A stretch of DNA of 9,014 bases from positions 1 to 9,014 of the forward strand of contig DAHVFI010000165.1 in the NCBI GenBank assembly GCA_027317045.1, written 5' to 3'. This DNA comes from Gammaproteobacteria bacterium. GTDB taxonomy: Bacteria > Pseudomonadota > Gammaproteobacteria > Natronospirales > REEB76. The position numbers and the translations under genes were made by a program. Below are positions 1 through 6,054 of the stretch, one piece after another. How positions within the stretch are numbered: position 1 is the stretch's first letter; the number at the start of each line of letters is the position of its first letter. The notes beneath the pieces were generated by a model. That model saw only the letters and a list, made by a program, of their open reading frames with translations, searched no databases and was not told where the DNA came from.

Positions 1-12
1 CTGTGGTTCATT

Positions 13-237
13 GTGTTCATGTGTTTTTTCCCGCGGCTGACGCTGCTGTTATCGAGCGTGCCGTTCGGCGGCCTGTTGTGGTGGCTGGGCTGGATTTTCG
101 CGCCGCGCCTGCTGGTGGCGATCCTGGCCACTTACAACTACGGGCATAGCAATCTGATCCTGTGTGTGCTCGCCTGGATCTGGGCGCTGGCCGGCGAAGG
201 CACGGAAAAGACGGTGGTGGTCCGAACCGCGCGCTGA
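13..237 (+). CDS. Small two-helix membrane protein, conserved hypothetical type (5' end uncertain)
   Basis: The 74-residue product is strongly hydrophobic. It has a first membrane segment at about residues 9-29 (Leu/Trp/Gly-rich), a second at about 47-61, and a short charged tail containing GEGTEK. It resembles small inner-membrane proteins of unknown function in gammaproteobacteria; that is recollection of a sequence type, not a search result. The frame is open back to base 1 with no stop, so the gene may begin outside the window. Inside it the candidate starts are GTG at 13 and ATG at 19; no Shine-Dalgarno can be judged because only 12-18 nt lie upstream. The stop is TGA at 235-237. The CPXCG gene begins 15 nt downstream on the same strand, suggesting cotranscription. 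I infer no specific function. Confidence 0.7.
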   Translation: MFMCFFPRLTLLLSSVPFGGLLWWLGWIFAPRLLVAILATYNYGHSNLILCVLAWIWALAGEGTEKTVVVRTAR

Positions 238-252
238 TTTGATTGACGGATA

Positions 253-456
253 GTGGCTGACATGAACCGCACCGAGGCCGTCGAGATCCAATGCCCCTAT
301 TGCGGCGAGCGCATCGAGATCAGCGTGGATTGCTCGCTGGAGAACCAGAGCTATATCGAAGACTGCCAGGTGTGCTGCCGGCCTATTGAGATTGCGGTCG
401 CCATGGACGAGTCCGGGAAGCCGAGCGTCGAAGTCTCATCGGAAGACGACGTCTGA
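253..456 (+). CDS. CPXCG motif-containing cysteine-rich protein (putative zinc ribbon)
   Basis: A 67-residue acidic protein. Residues 14-18 read CPYCG and residues 38-42 read CQVCC, giving two CxxC pairs (C14/C17 and C38/C41) with extra cysteines at 27 and 42. The segment from CPYCG through SYIEDCQVCCRPI matches the CPXCG cysteine-rich family of short proteobacterial proteins, which is thought to bind metal and has no established biochemical role. The tail is acidic (VSSEDDV). The longest frame starts at GTG 253; ATG 262 would remove three residues and is equally acceptable, since neither has a strong Shine-Dalgarno. It lies 15 nt after the small membrane gene on the same strand and is convergent with the small basic gene at 492-644. 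Family assignment is firm; zinc binding is inferred from the cysteines. Confidence 0.85.
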   Translation: MADMNRTEAVEIQCPYCGERIEISVDCSLENQSYIEDCQVCCRPIEIAVAMDESGKPSVEVSSEDDV

Positions 457-491
457 TTCAAATACGATCGGTTTGGGTCTTGCGGAAATGG

Positions 492-644
492 CTAAGGGGT
501 TTCATCCTGCGGTATGCTTGGGCCGCTCTCGCCGGGTGCCGCCGCCGCTTTCTTGGCCAGTTTTTTCGCGCGCTTGTCTTCCTGTTTCTTCTGCCTGGCC
601 ATGTCGCGCTGGCGCTTGTCGAACCGATAGTTAACCTTGGCCAC
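492..644 (-). CDS. Small Lys/Arg-rich conserved protein (50 aa, GTG start)
   Basis: The product begins VAKVNYRFDKRQRDMARQKK, is highly basic through residue 36, and ends in an Ala/Pro/acidic tail (GESGPSIPQDETP). It looks like short basic hypothetical proteins of gammaproteobacteria with a VNY.F.KRQ start, an extended charged helix and low-complexity Lys/Ala stretches. Function is unknown; binding to nucleic acid or ribosomes is only a guess from charge. A longer frame reaches back to 773, but the GTG at 644 is preferred: AGGAAGG sits at 658-652 with a 7-nt spacer, and the family-like sequence starts exactly there. A TATACT -10-like box lies at 675-670. The gene converges on the CPXCG gene with 35 nt between the stops. 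Confidence 0.72.
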   Translation of the reverse strand: MAKVNYRFDKRQRDMARQKKQEDKRAKKLAKKAAAAPGESGPSIPQDETP

Positions 645-651
645 GGGGATT

Positions 652-658
652 CCTTCCT
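652..658 (-). promoter_or_regulatory. Ribosome binding site fixing the GTG start of the 50-aa gene
   Basis: Read on the minus strand, AGGAAGG is followed by 7 nt and then GTG at 644-642. It is the only good Shine-Dalgarno near this frame, and it decides the start in favour of the short form. Confidence 0.7.
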
Positions 659-669
659 GTTGATGACGC

Positions 670-675
670 AGTATA
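670..675 (-). promoter_or_regulatory. Candidate -10 element for the small basic gene
   Basis: The minus strand reads TATACT here (5 of 6 to the sigma-70 consensus TATAAT), preceded by a T. It would start a transcript with a leader of roughly 20 nt containing the AGGAAGG site. No convincing -35 hexamer is seen 16-18 nt upstream, so this is a partial match. Confidence 0.35.
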
Positions 676-1079
676 AGGCAAGTGCGGCAATAATGATGCA
701 TTCGGCCCGGGAGCCGTACGCTGAAGGCCTCCCACCGACCGCCTGCGAGCACCGGCACTTTTAGAGGCTGCAATCGGCGGCGGCACCCGCGCGGATTCTG
801 GATTTATTCAAAGCGCTTGCATGCTCAATTTTTGAGCTGCGTCTGTCTTCGCCCATTACCCGTGACATTTCGACAGTTCTTGTCTATAGGGGAGGGCGGC
901 TTACACATTACCAAGCCCGCGAATAATGGCGTCTGAAAATGGCGAGCAATCTGGCGGATAAAATCTATATTCAAGCTGCGCAGTGATTCCTGTTGCTTGT
1001 AAAAAGCAACGGGTTACATATTTTCTAAAGCCCCGATCCCATGCTCAGGCTGTGGTGCCGAGCGCCCGATCGGTTACGC
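676..1079. other. Intergenic region with two short perfect inverted repeats
   Basis: No supported gene lies between the small basic gene and the HAF gene. The stretch looks less GC-rich than its surroundings, especially from about 800 on. An 8-nt palindrome AAGCGCTT is at 811-818. It is closely followed by GCTCAA/TTGAGC around a 3-nt loop (823-837). A second hairpin, GTTGCTT/AAGCAAC with a 5-nt loop, is at 992-1010. TAAAAT (959-964) and TATATT (966-971) look like -10 boxes, but neither has a good -35. The promoter of the HAF gene should be here; I cannot place it with confidence. Confidence 0.5.
992..1010 (+). repeat. Inverted repeat upstream of the HAF gene
   Basis: Seven-base arms GTTGCTT (992-998) and AAGCAAC (1004-1010) pair perfectly around GTAAA. 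The hairpin lies about 80 nt before the HAF start codon, probably in the 5' leader or promoter zone. No U-tract follows, so it is not a standard terminator. It could be an operator or a leader structure; function is unknown. Confidence 0.45.
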
Positions 1080-1085
1080 AGGAGG
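1080..1085 (+). promoter_or_regulatory. Ribosome binding site fixing the HAF gene start
   Basis: AGGAGG, a perfect core Shine-Dalgarno, is followed by a 5-nt spacer and ATG at 1091. It rules out the in-frame ATT start at 983, which would put 36 non-signal-like residues ahead of the signal peptide. Confidence 0.85.
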
Positions 1086-1090
1086 ATGTC

Positions 1091-2356
1091 ATGAAAACTT
1101 TGATCGCAGGTTTTGCCTTACTCATCGCTTTATTGTTGGCAGTCACCGCGTATGGTGACACAGTTCAATATCGCATCATTGACCTCGGCAACCCGCTCGG
1201 TGGAACCGGGGTGCCCTACGGTATAGGCAATCTCGGCAGCAGCATCAACAACCTGGACTGGGTCGCCGGGGAAGCTGACTTGCCGGGGAGCACGACCATG
1301 CACGCGGAACTTTGGCTCAACGGTTTTCCCATCGACTTGGGCACACTCGGCGGACCTGACAGCGCCGTGGCTTGGCCGAACCGCAACAATAACGGTGTGA
1401 TCGTGGGCATCTCTGAGACTGCCGCTTTGCAACCGCGAGGGGAGGAATGGAGTTGTGCGGCCGCGATATTCTATTCGGCTCCATCTGATGGGCATGTATG
1501 TCGCGGTTTTGTTTGGAAGAACGGTGTGATGGCGGAGCTCCCAACTCTCGGAGGCGACAATGGTTTTGCCACCGGCGTCAACAACCGCCGCCAAATCGTC
1601 GGCTGGGCGGAAAATACGATTCAAGATCCAACCTGCAACGCCAATAATCAGGTGCTGCAGTTCGAGGCCGTCATGTGGACGAAAAAAAACGGCCAGTACC
1701 AGGCTGCGGAATTGCCTCCGTATCCCGGTGATCTGGACGGAGCGGCCACCGCCATTAACCAGAAAGGCCAGGTAGTGGGTATTTCGGGTCTTTGCGGCGG
1801 TGCTGTTGGAGGCGAGACCGCCGAGCACATGGTGATGTGGCGCCATGACGCGGTGGTCCGCATCATGCCCACTCTGGGTGGGACCTACTGGAACACGCCC
1901 ATGGATATCAATAACCGGGGCGATGTGGTGGGTTTCTCCGATTTGCCCGGTGATGCGGTTGGCAGCCCAAACTTCCATGCTTTCTTCTGGTCCCGGAAGC
2001 CATTCACGTGTAACGGCGAAACAACCACCGGTACCTGTGATCTGGGTACGCTCCAGGGCGATGTCGTCAGCGAAGCCCTGGGCGTTAATGACCGGGGTGA
2101 GGTGGTAGGTATATCTCTTGGCTCAAGCCCTTACGGGCAAGCTTTCATCTGGCAAAACGGCGTCATAACGAATCTCAACTCTCTCGTGGTGCCGGGCACA
2201 TCCCTGATCCTCACCGATGCACAGGATATTAACGATAACGGCGTGATTACGGGGCTGGCATACGATCCAAGTTCTGGCGTGATGAAGGCTTTTATGGCGA
2301 TCCCCACGCACGACGACGATCGCAACAACGCCGCTTATTCGAGTCGCAAACATTGA
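1091..2356 (+). CDS. Secreted HAF-repeat protein (seven repeat units)
   Basis: A 421-residue exported protein. Residues 1-22 form a signal peptide (MKT, long Leu/Ala core, likely cleavage after AYG). The rest is built from units of the pattern I/V-N-x-x-G-x-V-V-G-x-S, then A-x-x-W, then an LGTLGG-like turn. IN..G copies start near residues 52, 98, 163, 222, 273, 332 and 380; GTLGG-like turns are at 83-88, 150-155, 259-264 and 317-322; the Trp motifs include HAELW, RGFVW, FEAVMW, HAFFW and QAFIW. This is the hallmark of the 'probable extracellular repeat, HAF family', whose role is unknown. Seven units suggest a beta-propeller, which is inference. Six cysteines (122, 137, 182, 235, 307, 316) could form disulfides outside the cytoplasm. 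There is no membrane anchor or PEP-CTERM-like tail. The gene has a strong Shine-Dalgarno and its own terminator, so it is probably monocistronic. It looks less GC-rich than the M3 peptidase gene. Confidence 0.88.
   Translation: MKTLIAGFALLIALLLAVTAYGDTVQYRIIDLGNPLGGTGVPYGIGNLGSSINNLDWVAGEADLPGSTTMHAELWLNGFPIDLGTLGGPDSAVAWPNRNNNGVIVGISETAALQPRGEEWSCAAAIFYSAPSDGHVCRGFVWKNGVMAELPTLGGDNGFATGVNNRRQIVGWAENTIQDPTCNANNQVLQFEAVMWTKKNGQYQAAELPPYPGDLDGAATAINQKGQVVGISGLCGGAVGGETAEHMVMWRHDAVVRIMPTLGGTYWNTPMDINNRGDVVGFSDLPGDAVGSPNFHAFFWSRKPFTCNGETTTGTCDLGTLQGDVVSEALGVNDRGEVVGISLGSSPYGQAFIWQNGVITNLNSLVVPGTSLILTDAQDINDNGVITGLAYDPSSGVMKAFMAIPTHDDDRNNAAYSSRKH
1244..2257 (+). repeat. Seven HAF-type repeat units within the secreted protein
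   Basis: The tandem units sit 46-65 residues apart. Best-conserved copies are INQKGQVVGIS (222-232), INNRGDVVGFS (273-283) and VNDRGEVVGIS (332-342). The first (INNLDWVAGEA) and last (INDNGVITGLA) are more diverged. The repetition is at protein level; I saw no long DNA identity between copies, which points to old duplications rather than recent expansion. Confidence 0.8.
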
Positions 2357-2431
2357 GGGCACTGAAGTTTCTTGGGCATTGTCAAGCGTGTGTGGACCTG
2401 AGAAGTTAAGCAGTATCAACCACGACTGAAT

Positions 2432-2463
2432 GAGGGTGGGAGGAAGCTCCCACCCTCGTTTTT
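2432..2463 (+). terminator. Intrinsic terminator of the HAF gene
   Basis: A perfect 11-bp stem (GAGGGTGGGAG at 2432-2442 with CTCCCACCCTC at 2447-2457) closes a GAAG loop. It is followed by G and five Ts. It lies 76 nt after the HAF stop codon and is the clearest terminator in the window. Confidence 0.92.
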
Positions 2464-2522
2464 AATCGAACAAAATAAACAAGGGATTAGGCTGGGGTTT
2501 CGCGGCCGAGATGACGTGGGCT

Positions 2523-2554
2523 TTGACACTTTATTGCTCTGAACGCCGTATAGG
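2523..2554 (+). promoter_or_regulatory. Candidate promoter for thpR
   Basis: TTGACA at 2523-2528 is a perfect sigma-70 -35 hexamer, placed between the upstream terminator and thpR. The best -10-like sequence, TATAGG at 2549-2554, is 20 nt further on, longer than the usual 16-18 nt spacer. The position is right and the -35 is ideal; the spacing is the weakness. Confidence 0.4.
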
Positions 2555-2624
2555 CTGCCCATGTGCCGCGTTTTCCTGATATTTCGACTCCAGGTAAAAT
2601 GCGGATTTTGCAGGCGACCGTCCG

Positions 2625-3236
2625 ATGAAAGCCGCTAAGCCATTATTATCCGGGGCATTGCCTGCAGCGGGCGGCATCCAGGCGCCGCAGCCGGGCGAGC
2701 GCCTGTTCTTCGCGGTGTTCCCCGATGCGGACACCGCCGCGGACATCAGCCGCTTGGCACAGGCGCTGCGTCGCGAACACGCGCTGCGCGGCAATCCAGC
2801 GCGGAGCGAGCGCTTGCACGTGACGCTGCACTTCCTCGGCGACTATGCTGGATTGCCGCAGGCGCTGATTACTTCGGCAAAACAGGCCGCCGACCGCGTC
2901 GAAGCCTCCGCGTTTGAGGCCAGGTTCGACCGTGTATCGAGTTTTCCCGGCCGCTCACGCAAGCATCCGCTGGTATTGCGCGGCGACGCGGGTCTGCAGT
3001 GCTTGCTGGCGTTTCAACGGCAGATGGGCGAGCGTCTGGCGGCGGCCGGCTTGGGCCGGTTTCTCGACCACCCGTTCGTACCGCACGTGACCTTGCTGTA
3101 TGACGAGCAAGTGCTGACATCGCGGCCCACGGAGCCGGTCACATGGTCGGTGCGTGAATTCCTGCTAATCCACAGCATCCCGGCCCGCAGCGCGCAGCAT
3201 GTCCTGGGACGCTGGCCATTGCGAACCACAGCTTAA
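2625..3236 (+). CDS. thpR: RNA 2',3'-cyclic phosphodiesterase (2H phosphoesterase, LigT/ThpR family)
   Basis: A 203-residue cytoplasmic enzyme of the 2H phosphoesterase superfamily. Members open RNA 2',3'-cyclic phosphates and can join 2'-5' RNA ends in vitro. The two defining HxTx motifs are present as HVTL at residues 65-68 and HVTL at 154-157. The conserved first strand is RLFFAVFPD (26-34), and FLGD follows the first motif. RVSSFPGRSRKHPLVL (about 103-118) corresponds to the family's central segment. E. coli ThpR is about 176 residues; the excess is mostly a Pro/Ala/Gly-rich N-terminal extension of about 24 residues. ATG 2625 has only a weak upstream AGG, so a start at TTG 2658 is possible and would remove 11 residues. 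It is the first gene after the HAF terminator; the M3 peptidase gene follows after 123 nt. Confidence 0.9.
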   Translation: MKAAKPLLSGALPAAGGIQAPQPGERLFFAVFPDADTAADISRLAQALRREHALRGNPARSERLHVTLHFLGDYAGLPQALITSAKQAADRVEASAFEARFDRVSSFPGRSRKHPLVLRGDAGLQCLLAFQRQMGERLAAAGLGRFLDHPFVPHVTLLYDEQVLTSRPTEPVTWSVREFLLIHSIPARSAQHVLGRWPLRTTA

Positions 3237-3239
3237 TGG

Positions 3240-3291
3240 GTCCGCTGAATCGGCCGCTGGGTATTGGGGTACTCTTGGCCCCAAAGCGGAC
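3240..3291 (+). other. Nested inverted repeats between thpR and dcp
   Basis: An outer pair GTCCGCT (3240-3246) with AGCGGAC (3285-3291) encloses an inner pair TTGGGG (3264-3269) with CCCCAA (3279-3284). On the 3' side the two arms are contiguous; on the 5' side 17 nt lie between them. No T-run follows. It may be a processing or attenuation structure in the thpR-dcp transcript, or chance pairing in GC-rich DNA. Confidence 0.35.
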
Positions 3292-3346
3292 TCCGGGTAA
3301 AGTGCGGTTCCGCGCCGGGTCACCGGCCGGCCTGTTTAACCAAGAC

Positions 3347-3352
3347 GAGGAG
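3347..3352 (+). promoter_or_regulatory. Ribosome binding site fixing the dcp start
   Basis: GAGGAG is followed by 7 nt and ATG at 3360. This places translation at the signal peptide MIRTLMLTL. The in-frame upstream start at 3264 would add 32 residues lacking signal-peptide character. Confidence 0.75.
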
Positions 3353-3359
3353 CTCCGTG

Positions 3360-5522
3360 ATGATTCGCACCCTTATGCTCACGCTCGCCGGCGCGCTGGT
3401 CTTCGGCGCACTTCCGATTTCTTCCGCACTCGCCAATACCAATAAAGGCACCGCCATGGCCTCGCAAGCCGCCGCGCCACGGACCAATCCGCTGTTGAGC
3501 GTCAGTACGCTGCCGTTCCATGCGCCGCCCTTCGACAAGATCAAGGACAGCGACTACCTGCCGGCCATCGAGGCGGGCATCAAGCGTCAGCTGGCGGAGG
3601 TCGGGAAGATTGCCGGCAACCCGGCGCCGCCTACCTTCGATAACACCCTGGTGGCGCTGGAGAAGAGCGGCCGCCTGCTGCACCGCGCCATGGGAGTCTT
3701 CAACGGCGTGAGTTCCGCCAACACCGACCCCGCGCTGCAGCAGGTGCAGGAGAAAATCGCGCCGCAACTGGCTGCGGCGAATGACGCGATCTTCCTCAAT
3801 TCCAGGCTGTTCAAGCGCGTGCAGGCCATCTATCAGGAACGCGACCGCCTCAAGCTCAGCCCCGAATCTCGGCGGCTCATCTGGTATTACCACCAGCAGT
3901 TCGTGCATGCGGGCGCCCAGCTCACCGGCGCCGACCGCGCCAGGCTCAAGAAGCTCAACGAGGAACAAGCCACGCTCAGCGCAAAATTCATGAACCAGCT
4001 CCTGGCCGGTACCCAATCGGCCGCACTGGTGGTGAGCAGCCAGGCGCAACTGGCCGGCCTTTCCCGGGCCGAGCTGGAGGCGACAGCCGATGCCGCCAAG
4101 GCCCGCGGCCTCAAGGGCAAGTGGGTGATCACGCTCCAGAACACCACCCAGCAGCCGCTGCTGTCGCAGCTCACCGACCGCGCCACCCGCAAGCGGCTCT
4201 TCGACGCGTCCTGGAACCGCACCGAGCGCGGCGGCCCGGACGACACCCGCGCCACCATTGCGCGCATCGCGCAGATCCGCGCCGAGAAGGCGCAGCTCCT
4301 CGGCTACCCGGACTTCGCCGCCTGGCGGCTGACCGACCAGATGGCCAAGACGCCGGCGAACGTCGACGCTTTCCTGGATCAGCTGGCGCCCGCCGCTACC
4401 CACCGGGCGGCCGAGGAAGCGGCCGAGCTCCAGCAGATCATTTACAAGGATGGCGGCAAGTTCAAACTCGAACCCTGGGACTGGGATTTCTACGCCGGGC
4501 AGCTGCGCAAACAGAAATACAATCTCGATGAATCGGAGATCAAGCCGTATTTCCAGGTCTATCGCGTGCTGGAGGACGGCGTGTTCTACGCCGCCCATGA
4601 ACTCTACGGCGTGACTTTCAAGCGGCGCCACGACATTCCCGTTTACCAGAAAGACGTGCGCGTCTACGAGGTGTACGACTACAACGGCAAGCCGCTGGGC
4701 CTGTTCTACTGCGACTACTTCAAGCGCGACAACAAATCCGGCGGCGCCTGGATGGATAATTTCGTCGTGCAATCGAAGCTGCTGCATCAGATGCCGGTGA
4801 TCTACAACGTCGGCAACTTCACCAAGCCGGTGCCGGGCCAGCCCGCGCTCATCAGCTTCGGCGACGTGGTCACCATGTTCCACGAGTTCGGCCACGCCCT
4901 CAACGGCTTTTTCGCGGACCAGGAATATCCGAGCCTGTCCGGCACCGCCACGGCGCGCGACTTCGTGGAATTCCCCTCGCAGTTCAACGAGCACTGGGCC
5001 CTCGATCCCAAGGTGCTGGCCCATTACGCCATCAACTACAAGACCGGCAAGCCCATGCCCAAGGAGCTGGTGGACAAGCTCATCAACGCCAGGCATTTCA
5101 ACGCCGGCTACAAGATGACGGAACTGGTGGAAGCCGCGGAACTGGACATGCAGTGGCACAGCCTGCCGGGCGGCGCGCCGCTGCAGAACGTGGACCAGTT
5201 CGAAACCAGTGCGCTGGAGCGTACTCACGTCTACCTGCCGCCGGTGCCGCCGCGCTACCGTTCCAGCTATTTCCTGCACATCTGGGCCAACGGTTATCAG
5301 GCCGGATACTACTCATATCTGTGGACCGCGATGCTGGCGGACGACGGCTATGAGTGGTGCGTGCAGCACGGCGGCCTGACCCGCGCCAACGGCCAGCGTT
5401 TCCGCGACCTGATTCTGTCGCGTGGCAACACCGAGGACTATGCCACGATGTTCCGCAGCTTCTACGGACACGATCCCGAGATCGGTCCGATGCTCAAGGA
5501 CCGCGGATTGAGCGGCAGCTAA
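3360..5522 (+). CDS. dcp: Exported M3 family metallopeptidase, peptidyl-dipeptidase Dcp type
   Basis: A 720-residue zinc peptidase. Family members release dipeptides from the C-termini of oligopeptides. Residues 1-25 form a signal peptide with likely cleavage after ALA (23-25), so the enzyme probably works in the periplasm. The zinc site is HEFGH at 508-512 with the third ligand E537 in DFVEFPSQ, at the spacing normal for M3 enzymes. The C-terminal block RSSYFLHIWANGYQAGYYSYLW (spanning about 634-655) holds the Tyr/Gly substrate-binding motif characteristic of Dcp, and the end (LTRANGQRF, ILSRGNTEDY) also follows Dcp. E. coli Dcp is about 681 residues and has no cleaved signal peptide; the excess here is mostly the leader and a linker. 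The gene looks GC-rich, avoids TTA, CTA and TCA codons until late, and thereby carries a long antisense open frame. Oligopeptidase A is the main alternative, but the C-terminal motif favours Dcp. Confidence 0.93.
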   Translation: MIRTLMLTLAGALVFGALPISSALANTNKGTAMASQAAAPRTNPLLSVSTLPFHAPPFDKIKDSDYLPAIEAGIKRQLAEVGKIAGNPAPPTFDNTLVALEKSGRLLHRAMGVFNGVSSANTDPALQQVQEKIAPQLAAANDAIFLNSRLFKRVQAIYQERDRLKLSPESRRLIWYYHQQFVHAGAQLTGADRARLKKLNEEQATLSAKFMNQLLAGTQSAALVVSSQAQLAGLSRAELEATADAAKARGLKGKWVITLQNTTQQPLLSQLTDRATRKRLFDASWNRTERGGPDDTRATIARIAQIRAEKAQLLGYPDFAAWRLTDQMAKTPANVDAFLDQLAPAATHRAAEEAAELQQIIYKDGGKFKLEPWDWDFYAGQLRKQKYNLDESEIKPYFQVYRVLEDGVFYAAHELYGVTFKRRHDIPVYQKDVRVYEVYDYNGKPLGLFYCDYFKRDNKSGGAWMDNFVVQSKLLHQMPVIYNVGNFTKPVPGQPALISFGDVVTMFHEFGHALNGFFADQEYPSLSGTATARDFVEFPSQFNEHWALDPKVLAHYAINYKTGKPMPKELVDKLINARHFNAGYKMTELVEAAELDMQWHSLPGGAPLQNVDQFETSALERTHVYLPPVPPRYRSSYFLHIWANGYQAGYYSYLWTAMLADDGYEWCVQHGGLTRANGQRFRDLILSRGNTEDYATMFRSFYGHDPEIGPMLKDRGLSGS

Positions 5523-5530
5523 GCACTAGC

Positions 5531-5570
5531 GTCGAGAGCCGGGCCGGTGTTGGCCGGTCCGGCTCTCGAC
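5531..5570 (+). terminator. Long GC-rich hairpin after dcp, no U-tract
   Basis: GTCGAGAGCCGG (5531-5542) pairs perfectly with CCGGCTCTCGAC (5559-5570). The pairing continues inward through one G-U and four G-C pairs to a 6-nt loop (5548-5553), giving about 17 bp. It begins 8 nt after the dcp stop, but AAAATGC follows instead of a T-run. It may be a 3'-end stabiliser, a factor-assisted terminator, or a structure in the dcp-GFA transcript. Confidence 0.5.
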
Positions 5571-5593
5571 AAAATGCATGCGAGGCGAAGGTC

Positions 5594-5941
5594 ATGACGT
5601 ACCAAGGCAGTTGTCATTGCGGAAAAGTCCGCTACCAGGTGGAAGGCGAACTCGGCGAGGTCACGGAGTGCAATTGCTCCATCTGCCGCCGCCGCGGGCA
5701 CCTGCTTTGGTTCGTGCCACGGGAAAATCTGCATTTGAGCACGCCGGAATCGGCTCTCTCCAGCTACAGCTTCAACAAACATGGGATCAAACACCGCTTT
5801 TGTTCCACCTGTGGGAGTGCGACCTTCGGTGAAGGCAGCGATTCCAAGGGCCATAAAATGGCGGCCATCAATGTGCGTTGCCTCGAAGACGTGGAACTCT
5901 CCACTCTCAAGATCAAACACTTCGATGGCCGGAGTCTGTAG
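5594..5941 (+). CDS. GFA family protein (CENP-V/GFA zinc-binding domain)
   Basis: A 115-residue single-domain protein. It carries the full cysteine pattern of the glutathione-dependent formaldehyde-activating (GFA) fold: CHC at 7-9, CNCSIC at 26-31 and CSTC at 70-73, i.e. C7, C9, C26, C28, C31, C70 and C73. The start (MTYQGSCHCGKVRYQVEG) and the end (IKHFDGRSL) are typical full-length boundaries. The founding member was linked to formation of S-hydroxymethylglutathione from formaldehyde and glutathione, but most small GFA proteins have no proven substrate, and no formaldehyde-oxidation genes lie nearby. ATG 5594 is chosen because the domain begins there; GAGG at 5582-5585 gives an 8-nt spacer. 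The frame is open further upstream only because it overlaps dcp. It lies 71 nt after dcp, beyond a strong hairpin, so shared transcription is uncertain. Confidence 0.9.
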   Translation: MTYQGSCHCGKVRYQVEGELGEVTECNCSICRRRGHLLWFVPRENLHLSTPESALSSYSFNKHGIKHRFCSTCGSATFGEGSDSKGHKMAAINVRCLEDVELSTLKIKHFDGRSL

Positions 5942-6016
5942 ACTGCGAGGCGCTTATACGCCACCGGTATTTTCGAATGTCTTCAACAGGATTCCAGCAC
6001 GCGCATGCAGGTACTT

Positions 6017-6034
6017 TATTAATTCGAGTTAATA
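6017..6034. repeat. AT-rich inverted repeat upstream of the YXWXGXW gene
   Basis: TATTAA (6017-6022) and TTAATA (6029-6034) are perfect inverted copies around TTCGAG. AT-rich dyads of this size are typical of operators or promoter zones, and this one lies about 85 nt before the next start codon. TAATAT at 6030-6035 could serve as a -10, but no -35 is evident. Confidence 0.35.
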
Positions 6035-6054
6035 TGCCAGGGAGTGGTTTCCAT

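Noticed and set aside
480..764. 94-codon plus-strand frame with a hydrophobic stretch
   Set aside because: It is antisense to the small basic gene: the Leu/Phe/Ala-rich look is the complement of Lys/Arg/Ala/Glu codons. No Shine-Dalgarno.
645..773. Longer form of the small basic minus-strand protein
   Set aside because: The added residues lack conserved character, and the AGGAAGG site plus the VAKVNY start support GTG 644.
1130..1978. 282-codon minus-strand frame opposite the HAF gene
   Set aside because: It is codon-opposite-codon with the HAF gene, has no recognisable protein content, and the plus strand carries regular HAF repeats.
3264..3359. Upstream extension of dcp
   Set aside because: It would bury the signal peptide and uses no ribosome binding site, while GAGGAG precedes ATG 3360.
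3336..5279. 647-codon open frame on the minus strand opposite dcp
   Set aside because: Its codons are exactly opposite the dcp codons (same phase). It stays open because dcp there avoids TTA, CTA and TCA, the reverse complements of stops. Its translation is skewed in composition with no motif, while the plus strand is a clear Dcp.
5354..5593. N-terminal extension of the GFA frame into dcp
   Set aside because: These 80 codons overlap dcp out of frame and read as Arg-rich noise. The GFA domain begins at ATG 5594.
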